This document shows, in pieces, positions 7,752 to 14,275 of a stretch of DNA of 14,275 bases (position 1 is the stretch's first letter; each line of letters opens with the position of its first letter). The notes below the pieces were generated by a model that was not told where the DNA came from, did no database searches, and was given only the letters and a program-made list of their open reading frames with translations. This stretch comes from JAAUUJ01 sp964392245 (GTDB lineage: Bacteria; Cyanobacteriota; Cyanobacteriia; Thermostichales; Thermostichaceae), in NCBI GenBank assembly GCA_964392245.1, contig CAYMOX010000080.1, positions 1-14,275 of the forward strand, written 5' to 3'. A program made the position numbers and the translations under genes.

Positions 7752-8395
7752 GGGTGAGCCTCCTGGATCCAGTTGCGTAGGGTGCGCTCGGCCTGGATCT
7801 CGTCCTCCCTCGCCTCGTTCAAAAACTGGTAGAGTCTGGCTTTGGGAAAACCAGGGAAATTGGGACTGGTCTCTACCTCCTGATAGCCCTCAAGGGTGAG
7901 CTGATAGATCCGCAGCTCCTCACCATTGAACCGCCAGAACTCAGGGATCTGCATAGCAGCATAAAGATCCAGCTTATCAATATCACTGTGAGTCATGTCG
8001 ATTTCCACCACCAGATCGGGGGGAGGATCCTGAGTGAGATCTACATTGCGGCCTTTCACTTTGGGCTGGTTCTGTAGGTAGTAGGCATTGTCAGGTTCTG
8101 CTCCTCGCTCTAGATTGGGATAGTCAAGGGTTGTAGAACCCATGGTTTTGATCCGTCCCAGGTATGCTGTGGCCAGGATGCGCACGACGAGATCGATTAT
8201 CCTGACAAAGAATTCATGATCTTCAAGAGGCATGGTAATCTCCAAGACTCCCTGGTCGTAGATCAAACGGGAGGAGCGGTGTTCACCCAGTGCCTGGAGG
8301 ATCTGCTGGTAGCGATCCCAGGTGAGGTGGTGAAAGATCACTCTTTGTTCGGGGAGTTGTTGGCGAGTGGGAGTGGTGAGCATAGTAGGTCCCAT
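7748..8395 (-). CDS. Uma2-family PD-(D/E)XK nuclease (first of the tandem trio)
   Basis: A 215-residue Uma2 domain protein. Candidate active-site residues are D102 in AEPDNAYY, E131 in LVVEIDMTHSD and K141 in DKLDLYAAM; the downstream IPEFWRFNG strand is also typical. This EIDMTHSD-type subgroup differs from the two following copies. Two in-frame ATGs are possible: 8395, or 8383 with a weak GGGA upstream; neither has a strong ribosome site. It starts 42 bases after the stop of the Cmr6-Cmr1 gene and overlaps the next gene as ATGA. The C-terminal NEAREDEIQAERTLRNWI helix is commonly seen in this subgroup. Confidence 0.9.
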   Translation of the reverse strand: MGPTMLTTPTRQQLPEQRVIFHHLTWDRYQQILQALGEHRSSRLIYDQGVLEITMPLEDHEFFVRIIDLVVRILATAYLGRIKTMGSTTLDYPNLERGAEPDNAYYLQNQPKVKGRNVDLTQDPPPDLVVEIDMTHSDIDKLDLYAAMQIPEFWRFNGEELRIYQLTLEGYQEVETSPNFPGFPKARLYQFLNEAREDEIQAERTLRNWIQEAHP

Positions 8396-8437
8396 TCCGT
8401 TGAGATCGGTTTGACAAGGTCGTTTCGACGAGGTTGC

Positions 8438-10141
8438 TCAGCTCTTCAGGCCAAAGAGATGGAGACTGTCTTTCATTCGAGATAAGTCATCGAGAAACTG
8501 AGAACGTACGTGCTGACTACCAGCCTGGATACCTCCCATGAAGAGACAGACAACTTCCTGGCATTGGGTATCAGCTTGCTTATGCCTGATCTTGTGCCTC
8601 CTGATGCTCACCCAGGAACAATGGGCATCACCCTGTGCAGCATTTCCTCCAAGATCAGGGTTTCGCTTGTAGTTTCTGGTTTGGTCGCTTTGATAAACCA
8701 GCCACATTCCATCCCCTCTGGTACTTTCCACATCATTGGGATCAACCCAATCTGAGCCTGAAGTATCAATGGGGTCTTGGTCAGGGCCAGGAACAGCGAA
8801 CACTGCACAACTGTTGGGTGAAAATGCCTCATAAACAGGGTTTTGGTATTCCCTAAGTAAGCGATCAGGCCAAAGCTGCTCAACTTTTTGGTACCATCCT
8901 TGGTACAGTTCTCCCCATTTTTCTGGATCAAGAGGTATTCCAAAGATCTTGAACTCACCCTTGATTCTGGTTTCAAGCTTTATTTGACTGCCTCGTGCTG
9001 CAGGTACAGGATCTTTTCCCTTCCTTTCCATCATAAAGAGGTGAAGGGGTCTCCTCCAACCTCGACCTACACCTCCTGTCATAAGGGCTATCCTGATCAT
9101 CGGAATGAGGATCCCCGTAAGGATCTCTTTGGGAGCTTCAACTTTGAGTTCACCATTCCATGTGTAGAAGATTGGAGAATTTCCGGATTTACTGCCCCAT
9201 GGATCTCCCTGGATCATTTCCAGCCGCACGTAACCTTTTCGAGAGCCATTATCAAACTCATCTAGAGTTCCAAAAAGCTCGCCCACTGTTTTAAGAGCAT
9301 TCTCCTTCGTCATGACCCCCAGGAAGAAGCGCAATGCCCATGATCGTAGCCATCCTCGCCAGTGGGAAGGCCTTAGTTCCATAGTCCTCATATGGGGACC
9401 TGCATTGCCCTGGCTAGAGAGATTGAATCTAAAGATGCTTTCTGACACACCTTCGCCCAACTGCTTGGATCCCTTAAATTCAGAAACCAGGATCCGCCCA
9501 TACCCGGAGGCAGTACGGCTACCTACCCCCAAGACTCTTAGAGCTTGAAGAACCCAAGACCAAACTTCATCAACCTCTTCCTCAGTTGCCCTAGGAATTC
9601 CCTGAATGGCTACGAGAAATGGGATGGGTTTTTCTCCATCACCCAGAGTATAGAGAGATAAGGGAGTACCCTGACCCTCGTGAAATACCTGGAAGTTTTG
9701 CTGAGGATTGACAATATCCAGGCTTAAGGGCGTAGGTTCTAGGGGCCAAGCGTCGAGAAATTGCATCTTGCCTGCCGAGATGGTAGATCCCTTTTGAACA
9801 CCCAAGAGCTCTTCCATTCTGGCTATTCGCTCAGGTCTTTGTTTTGCCCAGGCTCTAATAACTCCTCGTATTGATGCTCCTGGAATATACCCGTTGAGGG
9901 GTAGGTTAGGCAGAAGATCCCAGTTATCGCCAACATTGCGCTTATCCTCTGGGCGACCGTTACTTGGATTCCAGGGACCGGAGGGCTCTCCAGCAGAGAC
10001 TATGGTCTCAACATCTGGATGAGGGAAGGATCCCACTTTGGCCCGCCAACGCAAGGTAAATGTTCCTTGACGAAAAAGGTTTGTAGATCGCTTTTGATGC
10101 TGTTGAGACAATAGCTTAATCAAGCAAGGTCCTGTGTACAT
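8438..10141 (-). CDS. Cmr6-Cmr1-like fused RAMP protein of the type III-B complex
   Basis: A 567-residue RAMP protein that appears to join two Cmr subunits. Residues about 25-220 read as Cmr6: IPGASIRGVIR at 86-96, FLDAWP at 128-133, LDIVNP at 141-146, and the glycine-rich GVGSRTASGYG at 205-215. Residues about 235-370 read as Cmr1: LRPSHWRGWLRSWALRFF at 256-273, ELFG at 288-291, and GGVGRGWRRPLH at 356-367. The last 190 residues lack clear motifs and may be a Cmr1 tail. Cmr6 and Cmr1 sit next to each other at the crRNA 3' end of the complex, so a fusion is structurally sensible. No separate cmr1 or cmr6 occurs in the window, although one could lie upstream of cas10. AGGAG lies six bases before the ATG, inside the end of cmr5. 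The alternative is a single larger RAMP such as TIGR03986. RAMP identity is firm, the fusion reading likely. Confidence 0.8.
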   Translation of the reverse strand: MYTGPCLIKLLSQQHQKRSTNLFRQGTFTLRWRAKVGSFPHPDVETIVSAGEPSGPWNPSNGRPEDKRNVGDNWDLLPNLPLNGYIPGASIRGVIRAWAKQRPERIARMEELLGVQKGSTISAGKMQFLDAWPLEPTPLSLDIVNPQQNFQVFHEGQGTPLSLYTLGDGEKPIPFLVAIQGIPRATEEEVDEVWSWVLQALRVLGVGSRTASGYGRILVSEFKGSKQLGEGVSESIFRFNLSSQGNAGPHMRTMELRPSHWRGWLRSWALRFFLGVMTKENALKTVGELFGTLDEFDNGSRKGYVRLEMIQGDPWGSKSGNSPIFYTWNGELKVEAPKEILTGILIPMIRIALMTGGVGRGWRRPLHLFMMERKGKDPVPAARGSQIKLETRIKGEFKIFGIPLDPEKWGELYQGWYQKVEQLWPDRLLREYQNPVYEAFSPNSCAVFAVPGPDQDPIDTSGSDWVDPNDVESTRGDGMWLVYQSDQTRNYKRNPDLGGNAAQGDAHCSWVSIRRHKIRHKQADTQCQEVVCLFMGGIQAGSQHVRSQFLDDLSRMKDSLHLFGLKS

Positions 10142-10144
10142 AGC

Positions 10145-10675
10145 TCACTCCTGATAGGCTCGTGCCCAGAAATTCCAGTGATTCGAGAGGATCAACGCCC
10201 TCCGCCACAGCGCAAGGTACTCATTCGGGCTTAGATTAGCCTTCTCCTGGATGATCCTCATCAACTCCCTCGGAGGTATCGAGTCTTGCTCATTTACCAG
10301 CTGTCTGAGCAAAGCAGTCCATACGGGCACAGTCCGCTCTCGAACTTTACCTGACTGCTGGTTGGACTGGTTGACATACCCTGCTGCTGACAGCAAGCCG
10401 AACACTCGCAAATGTTGAGACAAGCGGAGCACTGCTGTTAGATCATCTTGGGTGAGCTTCTCAGATTTTTGCTCCTTCATGTACCCCAGAATGTGTTTAT
10501 GGGCCAGCAGGCTGATGTGCTCTGGACGGACTAGAGACTCTTTCTGTTCTTTAGCTGGAGCCAGAGGTTGAAGAACTGCACTGGCTGGGCTAGCAGGTGA
10601 AATGTTTCCCAGCTTAGCCTGGGGGGTGGGAGGAGTAGGTTTGGAATACCCTTTGTTGTGTTTGTGCTTGGACAT
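10145..10675 (-). CDS. cmr5: Cmr5, small subunit of the type III-B complex, with an N-terminal extension
   Basis: The helical small subunit that lines the centre of the Cmr complex and helps bind crRNA and target RNA. At 176 residues it is longer than the usual 120-150. Residues 1-60 are a low-complexity extension rich in Pro, Ala, Lys and Gln (for example KPTPPTPQAK), probably disordered. The helical core begins near residue 70 (HILGYMKEQ). The C-terminal part has the family signature: VNEQDSIPPRELMRIIQEK and a closing LSNHWNFWARAY. The start ATG overlaps the cmr4 stop by one base (TAATG), with AGGAG seven bases upstream. Identification also rests on position between cmr4 and cmr6. Confidence 0.85.
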   Translation of the reverse strand: MSKHKHNKGYSKPTPPTPQAKLGNISPASPASAVLQPLAPAKEQKESLVRPEHISLLAHKHILGYMKEQKSEKLTQDDLTAVLRLSQHLRVFGLLSAAGYVNQSNQQSGKVRERTVPVWTALLRQLVNEQDSIPPRELMRIIQEKANLSPNEYLALWRRALILSNHWNFWARAYQE

Positions 10676-11565
10676 TACTTAACTCCTGTTGTGCTTTTCT
10701 TAGTCACTGGGGCTTTGATGTTGGATACCCATCCCTGTACCCAACCCCGACCGACGTTGGCCTGTCCTCCCACTTGAAACAAGCCCTGGAGTATTTCCAT
10801 CAATTGTTCATGCTCGTGGGTGAGATCCGGTTGATTGGGTAGAGGGCTATACCCCCAAGCGAAATAGAGGATGGTGTCACGAGGGATGCAAACATCGGTC
10901 CAGAAAACCTCTGCTGATCCTGCCTGGTTGGCCCCTTCACTCTCCTCCTGGATTTTGTTTCGGATCTGTGTCCACAAGGAATGCTCCATCAAGATCTGGA
11001 AATCTGCGTCAGGAAGAATGATCCGGTTACTTTCCCAGGTTGCCTGAGCATCCCCCTGCAAAGCAGTAGGCCAGTTCCCTGTCAAAGAGAAGATCTGGTT
11101 TTCAGGGAGTTTCTCAACCCGCACCTCCGCGTCTGCCACAACATAAACGCCAGGTCTCGTTCCTACAGGGGTTTCAGGGAAGACAGGCAGAGATTGACGG
11201 GAAAGTAAGGCATGATCCCGCAGCAACGAGTGACAACTCACCCAGCAGAAAACAGGACCACCTCCCCGCAGAGATGATGTGCGCATGGGCACCCATAGCA
11301 GACGTGCATCTCCAAACCAGACTTGGTGGATGCCCATCTGACTATCTTTTTGGAGTTCCTTTCCAAATAATGTATTGGCAATTTCTGGATCCTGAAGAGT
11401 CACTTCATTCCGCAGGCTTCCTCGTAAAGAAGAACCTGGGACATAGGGAAAGTTAGTGTGAGCTTCACGAGCAATTTCCAGGATATTTCCTAGATCACCC
11501 TCTCCCCCACAGTGAATAGGAGCAAGGCTGTAAAGATAGCCAACACGAAAGTCAGGTTGAGTCAT
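10675..11565 (-). CDS. cmr4: Cmr4, Cas7-like backbone subunit, apparently lacking the catalytic Asp
   Basis: The repeated backbone RAMP of the type III-B complex, normally the subunit that cuts target RNA every six bases. Seen: N-terminal LYSLAPIHCGGEG (11-23), the glycine-containing VPGSSLRGSLR (42-52), LFGKE (66-70), FGDARLLWVPMR (84-95), WVSCHSLLRD (108-117), and VGGQANVGRGWV (265-276). At 296 residues it is of normal length. In characterised Cmr4 the loop after the first glycine motif has GVVD, where the Asp is catalytic (D26 in Pyrococcus furiosus). Here the matching stretch is GNILEIARE (26-34), one residue shorter and with no Asp, so target cleavage is probably lost. The ATG lies one base after the cmr3 stop and has only a weak GGGG upstream, suggesting coupling to cmr3. 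Confidence 0.95.
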   Translation of the reverse strand: MTQPDFRVGYLYSLAPIHCGGEGDLGNILEIAREAHTNFPYVPGSSLRGSLRNEVTLQDPEIANTLFGKELQKDSQMGIHQVWFGDARLLWVPMRTSSLRGGGPVFCWVSCHSLLRDHALLSRQSLPVFPETPVGTRPGVYVVADAEVRVEKLPENQIFSLTGNWPTALQGDAQATWESNRIILPDADFQILMEHSLWTQIRNKIQEESEGANQAGSAEVFWTDVCIPRDTILYFAWGYSPLPNQPDLTHEHEQLMEILQGLFQVGGQANVGRGWVQGWVSNIKAPVTKKSTTGVK

Positions 11566-11566
11566 G

Positions 11567-12679
11567 TCATGATCCCCACAAAAGTGTTCCGTAGTTCAAC
11601 GATGCAAAAGTCTCAGACTGAGCACATGGGTTACCCAGTAACTGCTTGGGCAGTGGCGGATCCTGCTTGAAGTGATACACCGTGCCAGCAGGAATGAAGG
11701 CCCGTTGGGGTAACAGAGCAAAATCCGCCTGCTCACTACCCTGCCGCCGGATCGCAGAAATCCCACCCCAGAGCAAAGCCCGATCCGTGGCACATCCCGC
11801 CAGATGAGACTGCCACTGGGAAGGATACGCTTGATAAACTGGAGCCTCCTCAGATTGAGCCAGGCCTGGAGTGAGCAGGTAAGCCACCTGACCCGTTCCC
11901 TCCCGAAACCGATCCCAATCGATTCCCGGATCCCAGTTTTCAAGAGGTGCGACTAGCGCTCGATGCCCCTCTCCCCCCAGGCGAACCGTGGTTGTTGGGA
12001 TCTGGGCACTGATGGCTGCAGCCAATCGCCAACCCCGACGCAATCGGATCGCCACCTCAGTGAAGTAACCTGCCTGATCTTTCACCTGTCGGGTGTCAGA
12101 TTTGATATCAATGTGAGGCAGCACCTGGGTATCCCACGGATCATCATGAAAGTCTTTGGCCTGTGGTAGAGACCCCTGCAAATAGGCACTCAACGCCGAG
12201 GCACGGATCCAGGGTTTGGGGCGGCCCTTGATGTACTCTCCTTCCTTCAGACTAGGGGGCACCAGAGGCGGAAGTTTCTGCTCATCCCAGCGAATGTGGC
12301 TCCAATGATCTCCCTGGACGGGATGCAATCGCTGGTACTTATCCCCCTGGGCAAGTTCTTCTGGTGTGTCATCGATCTGAGCCGGATCAGTATTGGGATC
12401 GTAGTGCCCCATAGCCAGCAGATCCTTCGGAGTAGGCAGCCAGAGCGTATTCGCTTGATCGAGGAGGAATGGTCCCAGAAACTTGAGATCTCGGTTCTTG
12501 GTTGGGCTGTAAGGCAGAGCAGATCTCAGGGCTTGAAAAATGGTGGTGGGCATGGGTGGGAATAACCCTTTAGCCCAGGATCCCTCCCCAGGGGAGAATG
12601 GTTTACTCTCACGGAAAAGCAAGACATCAATTGGATCTAGGGCGTACCAATATAGGGCCGCAAGTTTAGTTTCAGACAT
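11567..12679 (-). CDS. cmr3: Cmr3, Cas5-like subunit of the type III-B complex
   Basis: A 370-residue RAMP protein that holds the crRNA 5' tag next to Cas10. The N-terminus is diagnostic: ALDPIDVLLFRESKPFSPG at about 13-31, then LFPPMPTTIFQALRSAL at 39-55. A further signature, IPAGTVYHFK, lies near residues 330-339. Length is usual for the family. It starts five bases after the Uma2 stop with no strong ribosome site, so it probably depends on translation from upstream. The unusual feature is its separation from cas10 by a Uma2 gene, since cmr2 and cmr3 are normally adjacent. Confidence 0.93.
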   Translation of the reverse strand: MSETKLAALYWYALDPIDVLLFRESKPFSPGEGSWAKGLFPPMPTTIFQALRSALPYSPTKNRDLKFLGPFLLDQANTLWLPTPKDLLAMGHYDPNTDPAQIDDTPEELAQGDKYQRLHPVQGDHWSHIRWDEQKLPPLVPPSLKEGEYIKGRPKPWIRASALSAYLQGSLPQAKDFHDDPWDTQVLPHIDIKSDTRQVKDQAGYFTEVAIRLRRGWRLAAAISAQIPTTTVRLGGEGHRALVAPLENWDPGIDWDRFREGTGQVAYLLTPGLAQSEEAPVYQAYPSQWQSHLAGCATDRALLWGGISAIRRQGSEQADFALLPQRAFIPAGTVYHFKQDPPLPKQLLGNPCAQSETFASLNYGTLLWGS

Positions 12680-12684
12680 GAGAA

Positions 12685-13272
12685 TTATGTGCCTTGTGGA
12701 AATAAATCTTGGACCTGGAAAGTGATCTCAGGAAAGGCGAGAGGGGAGATGCGATCTCGTCCTGTAACCGCCCGCACTTTTTGATAGGAACCTTCTACAG
12801 GTTGTCGGTAGATCGTGATCTCTTTAGCCCTGACATCAACAACCCAATAGTCCTGAATTCCTGCCTTTGCATAGATGGGCATTTTGATCTTCTTATCGAC
12901 TTCTAGACTGGAGTCTGCCACCTCGATCACCAGCAGAATATCCTCGGGATAAGGATGGTGCTCGGTATAGTCGAACATCGATCCTCTGGCAATCGTGATA
13001 TCGGGTTCGGGCTCGGATCCTTGCTCAGTTAGAGTAATCGGATCTTGGGTTAACAGATAAAATCCATCTCCTAATTGCTCTCTAAATTGCTCAGCTATCC
13101 AGCGCCCAATGATGACATGGCTGACTCCTTTAGGTGACATATGAGAAACAATTCCTTCCAGTAATTCCACTCGATCGGCATCGCTCAGTAGACCGTTTTC
13201 GATCATTTGATGGTAATCCTCAACGCTCCAAAGGTGGATATTTTGCAGCCTGACTTTATCTTGCAACTGCAT
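12685..13272 (-). CDS. Uma2-family PD-(D/E)XK nuclease inserted between cas10 and cmr3
   Basis: A 195-residue Uma2 protein, counted from the ATG at 13272. That ATG has GGAGG five bases upstream; the longer in-frame ATG at 13320 lies deeper within cas10 and is less likely. Candidate active-site residues are D91 in EPDITI, E117 in LVIEVADSS, and K127-K130 in DKKIKMPIYA; the IQDYWVVDV strand follows. The opening LWSVEDYHQMIENGLL is the standard form of a common cyanobacterial subgroup. It overlaps the cas10 end by 17 bases and lies 5 bases before cmr3, so it is integrated into the operon without breaking either gene. A role in the CRISPR response is not known. Confidence 0.92.
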   Translation of the reverse strand: MQLQDKVRLQNIHLWSVEDYHQMIENGLLSDADRVELLEGIVSHMSPKGVSHVIIGRWIAEQFREQLGDGFYLLTQDPITLTEQGSEPEPDITIARGSMFDYTEHHPYPEDILLVIEVADSSLEVDKKIKMPIYAKAGIQDYWVVDVRAKEITIYRQPVEGSYQKVRAVTGRDRISPLAFPEITFQVQDLFPQGT

Positions 13273-14275
13273 ATTGACCTCCCTGCATTTCGGCAGTTTC
13301 CTTAGGCTTGATCCAATCATTTCGTTGTTTTTTCTTGTCGACCCAAAATGCAGAGAATCTCAAGAGGTTACCCAGATCTGTAGGGGTGGTGCCCAGAGCA
13401 TCTGACTTGTCCTTATGCTTTAAGACCCAGGCTTCCCAGTCATCGATCCACTTCACCAGAGGATCCTGAATGGGCTTTAGCTCCTCAGATCGATCTCGTC
13501 GAGCCAGGATCGTGGTGGCCGCTAGTTGGAATAGCCTGTTGTGTTCTGAAACCACACAGCGTTGCGGTAACTCTTCGGCTAAACGGTGCAGTACAGGCCC
13601 CAGATCCAGATCCGGCCCATGCTTTAACCAGTCCCACCATTTCTCCAGCAGATCACCTTTCATGAGGGCCTCCAGCGTATTGCCCGACTGGTAGATCACT
13701 CGGAAACAGAGACCATCTTTACCTGGGATCTTCTTAGCTCGATTCTTCTCGGCTTCCCAGAGATTTTCCAGCACGGTGGGCAAGGGGATCCCTTTGTTGG
13801 CGATCACAATGCCGATGCTCATGGTGGCATCTTTGCCCATGGTGAAAAGCGGACGATTGGGTAGCCCCTTGAGATTTTTGTCCTGGCGCGGATGCCAGAA
13901 TCCTCCTTCAGATCTAAACTCCCCTTTTGGATCCTCTTTCCCGCACCAAGCCGCACGCAGAGAGAGGAGATATTCGGGCAAATCTTCTAAGGGCAACAGG
14001 GCCATGACATCATCCCCGCCACTGTAAACCACCCTTCCACAGAAGCGTTTCTCAGTCAGGTAAGGAACCAGTCGATTGGAGAAATCTAACAAGGCCCGAT
14101 TAAGGCCCACATGGGTGGCTGGTCCCATGCGTTTCTTCACAGCAAACCCATTTTTAGGATGAGGATCCAACAATTGAACCCACTCATCCCCACGCTTCCG
14201 AAGTTTGTCTGCCACTCCCGTAGCCAAATAGTTTTCGTAAGGGTGCAGCTTGGATCCATTGACATACTTACCCAT
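13256..14275 (-). CDS. cmr2: Cas10/Cmr2, C-terminal part (5' end outside the window)
   Basis: The large subunit that senses target RNA and makes cyclic oligoadenylates. Only about 339 C-terminal residues are present. The first visible residues, MGKYVNGSKL, are the internal segment that usually follows a GD(G/D) turn (MGKWVNG-like), so this methionine is not the true start. The second palm domain is intact: VVYSGGDDVMALLP at 82-95 of the fragment with the GGDD catalytic motif at 86-89, followed by TMSIGIVIAN at 151-160 and the ENLWEAEKNRAKKI helix at 170-183. Residues beyond about 215 form the helical C-terminal D4 domain. Whether the HD nuclease domain is present cannot be seen. It ends with TAA, overlapping the Uma2 start by 17 bases. 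Presence of GGDD and of a CARF effector downstream support active second-messenger signalling. Confidence 0.95.
   Translation of the reverse strand: MGKYVNGSKLHPYENYLATGVADKLRKRGDEWVQLLDPHPKNGFAVKKRMGPATHVGLNRALLDFSNRLVPYLTEKRFCGRVVYSGGDDVMALLPLEDLPEYLLSLRAAWCGKEDPKGEFRSEGGFWHPRQDKNLKGLPNRPLFTMGKDATMSIGIVIANKGIPLPTVLENLWEAEKNRAKKIPGKDGLCFRVIYQSGNTLEALMKGDLLEKWWDWLKHGPDLDLGPVLHRLAEELPQRCVVSEHNRLFQLAATTILARRDRSEELKPIQDPLVKWIDDWEAWVLKHKDKSDALGTTPTDLGNLLRFSAFWVDKKKQRNDWIKPKETAEMQGGQYAVAR
13278..13282 (-). promoter_or_regulatory. Ribosome binding site deciding the start of the first Uma2 gene
   Basis: GGAGG (within AGGGAGG) five bases before the ATG at 13272, inside the 3' end of cas10. It favours this start over the in-frame ATG at 13320, which would overlap cas10 by 65 bases. 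Confidence 0.65.

Noticed and set aside
8411..8437. GTCG-TTT-CGAC hairpin and a plus-strand TTGACA in the 42-base gap after the Cmr6-Cmr1 gene, considered as terminator or promoter.
   Set aside because: The stem is only four base pairs with no T-run, and no -10 box lies at the proper spacing after TTGACA.
13273..13320. The upstream ATG (13320) as start of the Uma2 gene, giving 16 more residues.
   Set aside because: It would overlap cas10 by 65 bases, whereas the ATG at 13272 has a near-ideal GGAGG and gives the standard Uma2 N-terminus.
1..14275. A CRISPR array, cas6, cas1/cas2 or reverse transcriptase.
   Set aside because: No spaced direct repeats and no proteins with these family motifs were found; they must be outside the window if present.

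Overview
The window is one unbroken, tightly packed run of genes, all on the minus strand, so transcription goes from high to low coordinates. It is best read as the body and 3' part of a type III-B (Cmr) CRISPR-Cas operon from a cyanobacterium. The assignment to cyanobacteria is an inference. It rests on four Uma2-family nuclease genes (a family greatly expanded in cyanobacteria), on a TIGR03985-like AAA/WYL protein (a CRISPR-associated family described from cyanobacteria), and on a group 1/2-type sigma-70 factor. The usual cyanobacterial HIP1 octamer GCGATCGC was not seen; GATC and especially GGATCC are over-represented instead. No genus can be named.

Layout in transcription order: the 3' part of cas10/cmr2 with an intact GGDD motif (14275-13256); a Uma2 gene (13272-12685); cmr3 (12679-11567); cmr4 (11565-10675); cmr5 (10675-10145); a long RAMP gene that reads as a Cmr6-Cmr1 fusion (10141-8438); three Uma2 genes joined by 4-nt ATGA overlaps (8395-6499); a CARF-HEPN ribonuclease (6492-4822); a P-loop kinase/WYL regulator of the TIGR03985 type (4810-2831); a sigma-70 factor with an extra N-terminal domain (2664-1294, possibly from a GTG at 2865); and a PLD-nuclease/helicase-like gene that stops before its second helicase domain (1297-38). 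The operon promoter, the start of cas10, any CRISPR array, cas6 and cas1/cas2 are not in the window. No tRNA, rRNA, insertion sequence or CRISPR repeat was seen, and no stretch above 300 bases lacks a gene.

How the genes may work together: the Cmr proteins would form the crRNA-guided effector complex. Target RNA binding should activate the Cas10 palm (GGDD), which makes cyclic oligoadenylates. These would switch on the CARF-HEPN ribonuclease. The downstream genes suggest a second output or control layer, because a WYL/kinase protein and a dedicated sigma factor in the same operon could couple infection sensing to transcription. The Cmr4 subunit appears to lack the aspartate that cleaves target RNA. 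That would make this a complex that signals rather than slices. The sigma factor with its extra domain, the Cmr4 substitution and the four Uma2 genes are the most notable observations.
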